In this document: positions 7,968 through 16,084 of the stretch, piece after piece | Numbering within the stretch: position 1 is the stretch's first letter | Layout: each line of letters opens with the position of its first letter | The notes under the pieces: model-generated | Told to the model about the DNA's origin: nothing | Databases searched by the model: none | What the model saw: the letters and a program-made list of their open reading frames with translations, nothing else | Assembly: GCF_000299875.1 (NCBI RefSeq) | Contig: NZ_AMRK01000010.1 | Coordinates: 1 to 64,000 of the forward strand | Origin: Celeribacter baekdonensis B30 | Lineage (GTDB): Bacteria; Pseudomonadota; Alphaproteobacteria; Rhodobacterales; Rhodobacteraceae | DNA: 64,000 nt | Direction: 5' to 3' | Position numbers and translations under genes: made by a program

Positions 7968-10099
7968 TTGACGGCCTGAACAGGTTTTTGCTGAACCGAA
8001 TTTGCACGGGCAGAGTTCAAGATTTGCAGCAAGTCCCCATCGCGGGCCACTCGCCCGTCACTTAGAACAATCGCGCGCTCCGTCAGCCCAAGCAATTCGC
8101 GCTTATGCGTCGAAATGATCGTTGTCCGCCCTTGGAGCCATTGTTTCAAATGCGCGATCACCTTTGCTTCGGTCACATGATCGAAGGCAGAGGTCGGTTC
8201 ATCAAGCAGGACGACTTTCGGATCTTGCAACAGGACACGCGCCAAACCAATAGACTGGCGTTGTCCACCGGATACGTTCGCATTGCTTTGAATCCGAAGG
8301 TCGAGACCTTTGACGTGCTGGCGCACAAATTTCCCAAGTCCGACCGCATCGAGCGCCTCAAGCAATTCATCATCCGAATGAAGCCCATGGTCCAAAAGCA
8401 GGTTTTCCCTCAGGGTGCCCTGAAACAGCGCCACGCTTTGGGGCAGATATCCAATTTGGCGGCGCCGATCGATTGGATCAATTTGGCTAAGAGCAAGATT
8501 ATCGACGAGAACGCTGCCCGCTTGCGGATCGGTCAACCCGGCCAAAAGCCGCAACATCGTTGATTTCCCCGCACCATTGCCACCAAGCAGCGAAATCCGC
8601 TCGCCTTGGGCGATTTTCAGCTCAGGGATCGCAAGAACGGGCGGTGCCTGCGGGTCATGGCGAAACACCACATCTTGCAGATGGTAATCCCCCGCCATTT
8701 CGGCGGCTCGCACAAAGTGACGATCCGAAGGGCGTTCGACCGAAAGCTTCATGATTTCGTTCAGACCTTCCAGAGCTGCGCGGACATGTTGCCACTTGGC
8801 CAAGAGTCCGGCCACCTGCCCCATCGGCGACATCGCGCGCGTGGACAAAAGCGTACAGGCAATCAGGCTCCCGACCGTCAATTCCCCGGCACTGATCAGA
8901 TAAACACCGGCGATGACGACGCCTGCATAGGCAAGCCTTTGCACAGAGCTGACCAGTTGGCTCATCAATGTCGTCAAATTCCGCGTTTTGATGGCCGTCG
9001 TCGCCATTGCCGCGGTCAATTGTGCATGCGCACGTTGCAACCGGCCTTCGGCACGACAGGCCTTAACGGTTTCAAGATTGGAAATCGTCTCCAAAAGCAG
9101 ACCGTTCAGTGCCGCAGCTTCACGCGTGTTTTCCCTTGAAGCCCGCGCAAGCTTTTTCTGCATCAGCAGGCCGGGCAACACGCTCAAAACGACACCGGCG
9201 AGGACAACCAAAGCCACATTGCCACCGATAAACCAGATCACGCCAAGGAAGATAAGCACGAAAGGCAGATCGCAAATCGCCGTGACCGTGCTTGAGGTGA
9301 AAAACTCTCGCACCACAGCAAAATCTCTAACCTGATTGGCAAAAACCCCCGTCGACGCAGGTTGGTTGGCCAACCGCATATTGGCGACTTTGTCAAAAAG
9401 CTGGGCCGACAGTCGCAGATCAAGGTCACGACCGGAGACATCGACAAGAGACGAGCGCATCAACCGCAGCACCAATTCGAGCACAATCGCGATGCCGACC
9501 CCACTCGACAGAATCCAAAGCGTATCGAACGCGTTGTTTGGGACAACGCGGTCATAGACCTGCATCGAAAAAAGCGCCGTAGCGACTGCGAGAATATTGG
9601 CCGCAAAGGAGGCGATCATCACATCGCGGTAGATCCACCAGTTCTCCCAAAGCGGGCCAAGCAACCAATGTTCACGCCCGGCCTTCTTGCCATCGAGGCG
9701 GTCCGAAACGATGTCGATCGGTTTGGAGATGAGGACCTTTCCGTCATGCAAACGGTCGAGTTCCTCGAAGGTCCAAATCGCTTTTCCGCCTCCGGATTCA
9801 GGCAGAACGACGGTCGCCCGCTGCTCCGTCAGAGTTTCGAGAATGAGTGTGCGGCCATCTTTCAAAAAGAGCAGCACCGGAAAGCTATGATCCGGCAAGG
9901 CGCGCAGCGGCTCACGGCTAATCCGGCAACTCATATTGGCACGCCGCAGGGCCAGCGGTGCCAGATCTGGCGTCAACAGCGCGCCAACATCGCGCGGCAA
10001 CCCTGTGGTCAACTGCGTGACAGAGGTCGAAACGCCTTGCAAACGGCACAGTTCCAAAAGTCCGAGAACAAGAGGATCGTGAGACACGGTATCTTTCAT
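7964..10099 (-). CDS. Type I secretion ABC transporter (LssB-like permease/ATPase)
   Basis: A 711-residue fused exporter. The N-terminal ~130 residues form a C39-like domain without an evident catalytic Cys/His pair, as in LssB/LapB-type transporters for large adhesins. Several membrane helices lie between about 155 and 430. The nucleotide-binding domain has Walker A LLGGNGAGKST (about 504-514), signature VSGGQRQ (about 609) and Walker B VVLLDEPTSAFD (about 629-640). The ATG at 10099 follows GAGG and is preferred to one at 10117. Operon order is prefix protein, tolC-like, this gene, hlyD-like, Omp85. Likely cargo is the Gly/Leu-rich repeat proteins on either side (inference). Confidence 0.95.
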   Translation of the reverse strand: MKDTVSHDPLVLGLLELCRLQGVSTSVTQLTTGLPRDVGALLTPDLAPLALRRANMSCRISREPLRALPDHSFPVLLFLKDGRTLILETLTEQRATVVLPESGGGKAIWTFEELDRLHDGKVLISKPIDIVSDRLDGKKAGREHWLLGPLWENWWIYRDVMIASFAANILAVATALFSMQVYDRVVPNNAFDTLWILSSGVGIAIVLELVLRLMRSSLVDVSGRDLDLRLSAQLFDKVANMRLANQPASTGVFANQVRDFAVVREFFTSSTVTAICDLPFVLIFLGVIWFIGGNVALVVLAGVVLSVLPGLLMQKKLARASRENTREAAALNGLLLETISNLETVKACRAEGRLQRAHAQLTAAMATTAIKTRNLTTLMSQLVSSVQRLAYAGVVIAGVYLISAGELTVGSLIACTLLSTRAMSPMGQVAGLLAKWQHVRAALEGLNEIMKLSVERPSDRHFVRAAEMAGDYHLQDVVFRHDPQAPPVLAIPELKIAQGERISLLGGNGAGKSTMLRLLAGLTDPQAGSVLVDNLALSQIDPIDRRRQIGYLPQSVALFQGTLRENLLLDHGLHSDDELLEALDAVGLGKFVRQHVKGLDLRIQSNANVSGGQRQSIGLARVLLQDPKVVLLDEPTSAFDHVTEAKVIAHLKQWLQGRTTIISTHKRELLGLTERAIVLSDGRVARDGDLLQILNSARANSVQQKPVQAVK

Positions 10100-10123
10100 T
10101 TCAGTACCTCTTTCCATCTCGCA

Positions 10124-11407
10124 TCATTGCACCGTCGCTCCAGCCAAAAGCATGGTGCCCAAGACACCAAGGTCTTTGGCAGCTTCATATTCAGTGCGTT
10201 TACGCTCATCGTAAGTGTCGATCTTGTCAATCTGTGCGTCGTAGAGATCTCGCCCGGTGGTCAAAAGGTCGAGAATTTCCCGCTGACCGGCAACGAATTG
10301 CTTTTCATAGGTCTGCAAGACCTTTCTGGCTTCGACAAGCTGAACATCCCTGGATTGTTCACTGCGACGCAACAGGCTTAGACGTTCAAGTGCGCTACTT
10401 GCGATGTTCATGAGCTGCCGCTCTTGCCCTTGAAGCGAGGCTTTTGCCCCCTCTACGGCCAACTGTGCAGATTGTATTTTGCGTTGACCGAACCCTCGCG
10501 AATTCAGATCCACGCCGGCAGATATCCCAATTGCCGTCTGTGTATCGCCGCCGTTGAGGTCCATGCGTCCCTGTGCCTGAAGGTTGATCGTTGGGAAACG
10601 TTGCGCCTTCGCGACCTGCACCCCGGCTTCGGCTTCGGCAACGGCGGCGCGAGCCGCGATGTAACCGGGCGCAATCCGGATCGCTGCGCTGATCTTATCT
10701 CGTGAACCATAATGCTCCGAAAACAGCAGAGGCGGCGGAAGTTGGACCGCGTCCACCTTTTGGCCAATCAAAAACTCAAGCTGCGCCATGGCAATCTGAC
10801 GGTTTGCCATCAGCTGGGACATCTGCTCATCGGCACGCGAAATTTCCAACCGCGCCCGCGCCACTTCACTGTTGTCGCTCACCCCTGCCGCCGCTCGGTC
10901 CTGCGTTTGACCGGCCAGACGACGCGCAAACGTCATGTATTCTTTTGTATAAGAAATTTTGCGATCCATCACCTCAACATCAAGGAAGAATCCCGCAATC
11001 TCAAAGGTGAGGTCTTCGACCGCCATCTTCAAATCCGAAACGGCTTGCACCCGGACTTGGGACGCCTCGGCAATCTGGCTGCGTGTGCGGCCCCAATCAA
11101 ACAGGACTTGCGTCACGCTCAACGTGACACCGGGCCCGTCACTGTCCGTCGTGCTGCTGTCTCCTGACAGGCTGATCGAGGGGAAATAGGCATCTCTGGC
11201 GGCTTGAATATCGACATTTTTGGCCGCCACTTTCTGGCGCAGCGCTTCGACACTTGGATCACTTGCCGTGGCGATCAGGACGGCTTCCTGAAGCGACATT
11301 TGTGCATGTGCGGGGGTCGACAGGGCAAAAATAAGCGGTGAAAGCCATAGCACCGCTTTCAGAGAACGTTCGAAAAATGCGCCGATTTTCCTGATGTGGA
11401 CTGGCAT
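10124..11407 (-). CDS. TolC-family outer-membrane channel of type I secretion
   Basis: A 427-residue TolC-like protein with a signal peptide ending APAHA-like (TPAHAQ), two repeated outer-membrane-factor halves, and long helical segments (SLQEAVLIATASDPSVEALRQ; DYFP-like YFPSISLSG; FLIGQKV; QRFPTINLQ). It forms the trimeric exit channel docking to the HlyD adaptor. Its ATG overlaps the stop of the preceding prefix-protein gene by one base (TAATG), and the ABC gene follows after 24 bases, so it is inside one operon. Length is typical for type I secretion outer-membrane proteins. Confidence 0.93.
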   Translation of the reverse strand: MPVHIRKIGAFFERSLKAVLWLSPLIFALSTPAHAQMSLQEAVLIATASDPSVEALRQKVAAKNVDIQAARDAYFPSISLSGDSSTTDSDGPGVTLSVTQVLFDWGRTRSQIAEASQVRVQAVSDLKMAVEDLTFEIAGFFLDVEVMDRKISYTKEYMTFARRLAGQTQDRAAAGVSDNSEVARARLEISRADEQMSQLMANRQIAMAQLEFLIGQKVDAVQLPPPLLFSEHYGSRDKISAAIRIAPGYIAARAAVAEAEAGVQVAKAQRFPTINLQAQGRMDLNGGDTQTAIGISAGVDLNSRGFGQRKIQSAQLAVEGAKASLQGQERQLMNIASSALERLSLLRRSEQSRDVQLVEARKVLQTYEKQFVAGQREILDLLTTGRDLYDAQIDKIDTYDERKRTEYEAAKDLGVLGTMLLAGATVQ

Positions 11408-12048
11408 TACAGCAACTCCCCAACATCCAGACCAGCAAGCAAACCTTGCCCCTCTGATATGATCATATCGAAGGAGTGTGTTGTGGCACCCTCTGAGGAG
11501 GTCGAAAAAATACCTTCACTCTCAGTCACTTCTACAGCTTGTAGGTCAGCTTGATCAGGCGCTGCCAAATCGACGCCCTCCCCATGAGGGGTCTCCTCCT
11601 CTTGGGTCATGGCAAAAAGCAAGCCTGCGGCCCCGATGCCGTAGCCCGTGATGACAAAGGGATCAAGCGCACCGCCATTCTCATGGGAAAGCTCCACGCC
11701 ACCCTCGCCGGCGTCATCAGCCGGTACATTGTGCGCCACCGCAACAGCCGGGTCATCAAAGGCCATGTCGGCTTCAGGCACCATCAGACCGGTCACAACC
11801 GGAACACCCGTTTCATCGGCAAACAGGCTGTATGTACCATCAGGCCCTATCACAAAGAAATCTTCGACCAGGATCTCGGAGCCATCGGCCAAGGTCACAT
11901 GCAAATCTGCGCCAAGTTTTTCAAATCCCGCGATCTCCGCCTGATCTTGCATCAACGTCAAACGACCCGGCAACGTCAGCGCAAGGCGCGACGTCGTCAT
12001 TGGCGCAACTCTGCCATCGCTGGCCTGAAAGAGGACAGATACGGTCAT
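11407..12048 (-). CDS. Short BapA-prefix-like protein
   Basis: A 213-residue protein that resembles only the prefix of a Bap-type adhesin. A beta-rich module is seen at about 20-78 (LALTLPGRLTLMQDQ ... LGADLHVTLADGSEILVEDFF, then SLFADE). A Gly/Ala/Leu hydrophobic segment GYGIGAAGLLFAM (about 135-147) and an acidic tail ending GLLAGLDVGELL follow. It lacks the repeats seen in the neighbouring large proteins. It is the first gene of the secretion operon and is coupled to tolC-like by a TAATG overlap. It could be a small co-secreted partner or a retention module acting separately from the repeats. The ATG at 12048 has AGGA too close to it; the ATG at 12000 is an alternative. Confidence 0.75.
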   Translation of the reverse strand: MTVSVLFQASDGRVAPMTTSRLALTLPGRLTLMQDQAEIAGFEKLGADLHVTLADGSEILVEDFFVIGPDGTYSLFADETGVPVVTGLMVPEADMAFDDPAVAVAHNVPADDAGEGGVELSHENGGALDPFVITGYGIGAAGLLFAMTQEEETPHGEGVDLAAPDQADLQAVEVTESEGIFSTSSEGATTHSFDMIISEGQGLLAGLDVGELL

Positions 12049-12363
12049 TCCTGTGAACTCAAGCTGTGAGTGGGAAAAACATGCCCAAACCTAACATCGT
12101 GAAAGCATGGCCATAGAATCACGTCAATCATTTCAAATATCTTAAGGAGCCATTTGCTTCCAAAAAGAACTTCAGGCACCCCATCCCCCCTATCAAACTC
12201 CACCATAATGATTTCACCATGTCCTTTTGATTAAGGCAACCGCCAACAGTTACCCATAAGGACTACATGAAAGAAACCGCCCAATAAAAGGCATATGGCA
12301 GAATATTCATTTATTCAAAATGAATATCAAGGCAAAGGATGTAATTATGTGACTAGATCACAC
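12049..12363. promoter_or_regulatory. Promoter region of type I secretion operon
   Basis: AT-rich 315-base gap between the second repeat-protein gene and the secretion operon; both read leftward. It should contain the operon promoter. TTACCCATAA (12250-12259) reads TTATGGGTAA on the minus strand, close to the TTAAGGGTA motif seen at 5174 and 14178. An AT-rich inverted repeat at 12303-12327 and TGTGA-N5-TCACA at 12348-12362 lie just after the upstream gene's stop. No small gene is convincing. Confidence 0.4.
12303..12327. repeat. Perfect 10-bp AT-rich inverted repeat
   Basis: Arms 12303-12312 (ATATTCATTT) and 12318-12327 (AAATGAATAT) are exact complements around a five-base loop, 37 bases after the stop codon of the repeat-protein gene. 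It is AU-only apart from two G-C pairs, so it is a weak RNA hairpin. It could be a terminator remnant or an operator for the following operon. Confidence 0.5.
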
Positions 12364-14010
12364 TTAAACCTGATCATCTTGATCGAAGGAAAGTCCATCA
12401 AGCAGAGACGTATCAGACTGAACAATATCCGCAATGCCCGCAAAAATGCCATCCGAATCGCCAAGAATCCCACCGACCTCGGCAACACCGCTCAACAGAT
12501 CCTGACCTGCGCCCTCAAGCAGAACATCAAATGCGTCACCGCCAGCCAGAATATCACTACTGGGGGGCCCAAGAATTTCGCTCAAAAGGGAGTCAACATC
12601 GTCGCTCGCAACGGCAGAGGCCACGCCACTGAGCAAGCCCTGCTCCACAAAAGAACCCGTCAGGCTATCTTCGCTCGCAAGGCCCGCAAACAAATCATCA
12701 AAGCCTCCGACATCCCCCTGTGCAACATCGAAACCCAACACATCGGTATCGCCGAGCAGATTCGACATTAAGTCATCAACAGTCCCAGACGACAGACCTT
12801 CAATAAGCTCTGACACCGTATCGGATGCCTCACCCAAGGGAGCATCGAAATCTATCAGAGACTCGATATATCCTTCATCAGGCACTGTGGAGGACTCGTC
12901 CAGAGTCTCGGCGTTCGCACCACCAAGACCGAGCACCCCCCCAAGAAGACCATCGCTCCCCAACACATCCCCCAGGATGCCATCAGACCCGACAAGATCA
13001 CCGACCACAGGGATGTCGCCGACGATTTCATCGACAAGACCGCCATCGCCAAGCAGGTCGTCCACAACGCCAGAAACAATGCCATCCTCGCCAAGCAGGT
13101 CGTCAACCACGCCCGTTCCAAGGATTGGGTCAAGCACACCATCCAAAAGACCGCCATCCCCGAGCAGCGGATCAAGGAGGTCGCCCAAAAGCCCATCCTC
13201 TCCAATCAAATCGGACAGGAGGCCGTCTTCGCCCAGAATGATTTCGACCACGCCATCCAAAAGACCGTCTTCGCCCAGAAGCCCTTCAAGAACCTCCAAG
13301 TCCAGGATGCCGCCTTCCCCGATCAACCCGTCAAGCAGATCGTCAAGCAGCCCCTCATCCCCAAGAAGCCCATCCAGCAACCCACCTTCACCAAACAGGG
13401 CATCGAGGAGGTCGTCGACAAGGCCATCCTCCCCCAACACGGGATCAAGAACAGACCCGACCAAACCCTCTGTGTCAGACCCAATAAAATCAATAGTTTG
13501 AGAGGGACCCTCTTCATCCGAAAGGCGCGTGCCATCTCCTTCGGCGTCGTCCTGAGACAACATTTCGGTCATCGCCTCCGCAGCGGCACCCGCATTGGCC
13601 ACGCCTGACGTTCGGCCCGATGCGGCCACGGCACCAGAAGGGAAAAGCTCTGGCTCCACACCCACGCTTTCAGCCGTCTCATCGACTGTAAGCGCAGCCG
13701 GTGCCTCTGTGGCTACATTCTCCGCAGCCACATCATCCCCGTTCACATCATCAGGTGTCACGGGCGCTTGCGTCGGGTCAAAATCATCGTCGGTAGGTTC
13801 GACATCCATATCTTCTGTCGAAGAAGCCCACAGGCTGTTGGCAACACCGCTTTGCATCGCCAGCCCCATGCCAATCGCACTGGCGGCAACGCCGCTCAGG
13901 CCAGACTTGGAGCTTAGGCGATCCGGTGCAGCCGCACTCATGGAAAGAGGCAAAACATTTGCCAATTCCTGACGCTCTACCGTTTCATTTTGACTTTTTT
14001 TCGCCGACAC
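12364..14010 (-). CDS. Gly/Leu/Asp-rich repeat protein, probable secreted surface protein
   Basis: About 548 residues from a GTG at 14010, which has GGAG ten bases upstream; the frame opens at a TTG at 14034. The N-terminus (SAKKSQNETVERQELANVLPL) is not a Sec signal. A hydrophobic Gly/Ala stretch (about 38-60) and an acidic, Ala-rich region (65-165) follow. Roughly 180 residues of imperfect repeats come next (GEDGLLDGLLGEGGLL-type). The rest is an acidic C-terminal part ending SFDQDDQV. Very low pI, no Cys, and a C-terminus rich in Asp and hydrophobics suit type I export. The repeats match those of the protein at 1-1071 but the BapA prefix is absent. The secretion operon starts 316 bases downstream. 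Function beyond likely surface or matrix role is unknown. Confidence 0.8.
   Translation of the reverse strand: MSAKKSQNETVERQELANVLPLSMSAAAPDRLSSKSGLSGVAASAIGMGLAMQSGVANSLWASSTEDMDVEPTDDDFDPTQAPVTPDDVNGDDVAAENVATEAPAALTVDETAESVGVEPELFPSGAVAASGRTSGVANAGAAAEAMTEMLSQDDAEGDGTRLSDEEGPSQTIDFIGSDTEGLVGSVLDPVLGEDGLVDDLLDALFGEGGLLDGLLGDEGLLDDLLDGLIGEGGILDLEVLEGLLGEDGLLDGVVEIILGEDGLLSDLIGEDGLLGDLLDPLLGDGGLLDGVLDPILGTGVVDDLLGEDGIVSGVVDDLLGDGGLVDEIVGDIPVVGDLVGSDGILGDVLGSDGLLGGVLGLGGANAETLDESSTVPDEGYIESLIDFDAPLGEASDTVSELIEGLSSGTVDDLMSNLLGDTDVLGFDVAQGDVGGFDDLFAGLASEDSLTGSFVEQGLLSGVASAVASDDVDSLLSEILGPPSSDILAGGDAFDVLLEGAGQDLLSGVAEVGGILGDSDGIFAGIADIVQSDTSLLDGLSFDQDDQV
12919..13467 (-). repeat. Coding repeats, (G-x-D/G-G-L-L/V) units
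   Basis: Nucleotide and protein repeats encoding about 180 residues of LLGEDGLLDGLLGEGG-type units, with unit lengths varying from about 9 to 18 residues. Every unit carries Gly-Leu-Leu or Gly-Leu-Val preceded by an acidic or Gly residue. The reverse strand reads as Ser/Pro-rich frames that are artefacts of this composition. Confidence 0.8.
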
Positions 14011-14480
14011 GTTCGCCGCACTCCAATTTAACAAAACTCTTCAGCGCGAATACTAGCAAAAAACCCACCCACCGCGCGGCTACCTTATCTACTTCTGCTC
14101 ATAAAAGCAATTCTGTCGCGTCCATATCGGCGCAGATTCGCCTCTTGATTAGTCCGATTTACCTATTCATACCCTTAAGATATCAAATAGACAATATTTA
14201 GTATATATACCATATACTGGCGACAGTATAACGATAACTTTTTCAGGCTTCGCCACATGTTAGCGGGCCATCACCTCCCAACGTATAAGGTTAGCGCCCC
14301 AAATAGGGTTGAAAATGACATAGATCAAATGGCTCGGATGGAAATAACGTTTTTCATTTTAATCACTTTATGACCCAACGTCCCAAGTGCCTCCATAACT
14401 TGCCGATATGAGCCCCGTCTCCAAATTTTACAAACTGACGGCAATATCTGTTCACACTTGGCGCGTCGTTCACCGCATCC
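14011..14480. promoter_or_regulatory. Promoter region of repeat-protein gene
   Basis: About 470 bases between the end of glpK and the repeat-protein start, both leftward. The central part (14130-14240) is strongly AT-rich. It contains CATACCCTTAA at 14168-14178 (minus strand TTAAGGGTATG). It also has a perfect inverted repeat AGTATAT-ATACC-ATATACT at 14200-14218, which looks like a regulator site. Region 14280-14480 shows no convincing gene and probably carries the 3' end of the glp transcript. Confidence 0.45.
14200..14218. promoter_or_regulatory. Perfect 7-bp palindrome, candidate operator
   Basis: AGTATAT (14200-14206) and ATATACT (14212-14218) are exact complements with a five-base spacer, about 190 bases upstream of the repeat-protein start. 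Its dyad shape and AT content suit a LuxR-type response-regulator site; the nearby NarL/FixJ regulator is a candidate binder (inference). Confidence 0.4.
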
Positions 14481-15986
14481 TCAGGCTGGCAATGGCGCCG
14501 TAAACATGCGTGTTGCTCGAACCGCCCGTTGCCATGCGCTATACTTGGCGTCTCGATCACCCGCCGTCATGGTTGGCACAAACTGCCGGTCGCAAAACCA
14601 CATTTCGGCAAAGCCTGTCTGATCCGGATATAGGCCTGCGCGGCTGCCCGCGAGCCACGCAGCACCCATGGCGGTGGTTTCTTGGCACGCGGGGCGATCA
14701 ACGGGCATACCGATGATGTCGGATAAGAATTGCATGGTCCAATCCGATGCGCTCATGCCGCCGTCAACCCGCAGGATCGCATCGCCTTCGGGCGCGCGCC
14801 AATCGCGGTGCATGGCTTCTAAGAGATCACGGGTCTGATAGCCGACGGATTGCAACGCCGCACGGGCGAACTCGGCAGGCCCAGAGTTGCGCGACAGGCC
14901 AAAAATTGCTCCGCGCGCCTCGGCATCCCAATAGGGCGCTCCAAGTCCGGTGAACGCAGGCACCATGATCACGGGCTGCTCCTCGTCGGCAACTTCGGCC
15001 AAGGGTTGGGTTTCTGTTGCATCCCGGATCATTTTCAACCCGTCCCGCAGCCATTGAACCGAAGCCCCGGCGATAAAAATCGAACCTTCGAGTGCGTAGG
15101 TGGGTTTGCCGTCCAGTTGATAGGCGATGGTGGTCAATAAACGGTTTTGCGAGGTGACGGGCGTGTCGCCGGTGTTCATCAGAGCAAAACAACCAGTGCC
15201 ATAAGTGGATTTCAACATGCCGGGCCGAAAGCAGGCCTGACCAATTGTGGCCGCCTGTTGGTCGCCTGCGACACCCAGAATCGGAAGGGGATGCCCGAAC
15301 AGGTCGGAGCGCGTCATGCCAAAATCGGCGGCGCAATCGCGGACCTCGGGCAGCATATCCATGGGAATGTCCAAGAGATCACAAATCGTCTTACTCCAAC
15401 GCCCTTTGCGAATATCATACAACAGGGTCCGGGCCGCATTTGTGGCATCGGTGGCATGCACTTTGCCGCCCGTCAGTTTCCAGATCAGGTAGCTGTCAAC
15501 GGTGCCAAACAAAAGATCCCCGGCTTTGGCCGCAGCGCGCGCGCCCTCGACCGTGTCGAGCAACCATTTGACTTTCGTGCCGGAAAAATACGGATCAATC
15601 AGCAATCCGGTACGGTCGGTGAACATCTGTTCATGACCTTCTGCGCGCAAGCTCTCACAGATTGCGGCGGTGCGCCGGTCTTGCCAGACAATGGCATTAT
15701 GGATGGGCTGACCCGTTTTACGGTTCCACACCACAGTGGTTTCGCGTTGGTTGGTGATCCCGATGGCGGCAATGTCGCGTGTGTCTATATTGGCTTTTTC
15801 AATGACCGCACGACAGGTGCCTGCGGTCGTGGCCCAGAGGTCCGACACATCATGTTCGACCCAACCGGATTGTGGAAAATACTGCGGGAATTCTTCTTGG
15901 GCAACAGCCGCTGTTTGCAACTGGGCGTCAAACAAGATCGCCCGACTGGAGGTCGTGCCCTGATCAATGGCAAGAATATATGTCAT
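14481..15986 (-). CDS. glpK: Glycerol kinase
   Basis: A 501-residue FGGY-family kinase that makes sn-glycerol 3-phosphate from glycerol and ATP. The N-terminal phosphate-binding loop reads [18 protein letters not shown]. Glycerol-kinase features follow: [37 protein letters not shown], and the C-terminal [15 protein letters not shown]. Length is standard for GlpK. It is the last gene of the glp operon, after glpV, from which it is separated by a hairpin with a T-run that could lower its expression. Its product is the substrate of GlpD encoded at the front of the same operon. Confidence 0.97.
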   Translation of the reverse strand: MTYILAIDQGTTSSRAILFDAQLQTAAVAQEEFPQYFPQSGWVEHDVSDLWATTAGTCRAVIEKANIDTRDIAAIGITNQRETTVVWNRKTGQPIHNAIVWQDRRTAAICESLRAEGHEQMFTDRTGLLIDPYFSGTKVKWLLDTVEGARAAAKAGDLLFGTVDSYLIWKLTGGKVHATDATNAARTLLYDIRKGRWSKTICDLLDIPMDMLPEVRDCAADFGMTRSDLFGHPLPILGVAGDQQAATIGQACFRPGMLKSTYGTGCFALMNTGDTPVTSQNRLLTTIAYQLDGKPTYALEGSIFIAGASVQWLRDGLKMIRDATETQPLAEVADEEQPVIMVPAFTGLGAPYWDAEARGAIFGLSRNSGPAEFARAALQSVGYQTRDLLEAMHRDWRAPEGDAILRVDGGMSASDWTMQFLSDIIGMPVDRPACQETTAMGAAWLAGSRAGLYPDQTGFAEMWFCDRQFVPTMTAGDRDAKYSAWQRAVRATRMFTAPLPA

Positions 15987-16041
15987 GAGGGTCCTCCCCG
16001 TTCAGGCAAAACGGCCGGGCTTAAGCAGCCGGGCACAAAAA

Positions 16042-16069
16042 CGGGGCGCAGCAGATCTGCCGCGCCCCG
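16042..16069 (-). terminator. Intrinsic terminator or attenuator between glpV and glpK
   Basis: CGGGGCGC (16042-16049) pairs with GCGCCCCG (16062-16069), and the loop GCAGATCTGC is itself self-complementary. On the minus strand the hairpin is followed by GTTTTTG. This is the form of a rho-independent terminator placed after the binding-protein gene. It probably lets only part of the transcripts read into glpK. Confidence 0.7.
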
Positions 16070-16084
16070 GCAAGGGTCACAAAC

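Noticed and set aside
12880-13501. Regularly spaced repeats that resemble a CRISPR array or satellite, also at 1-620
   Set aside because: They are imperfect codon-phased repeats within open frames encoding GLLG-type units; no constant repeat/spacer structure and no cas genes.
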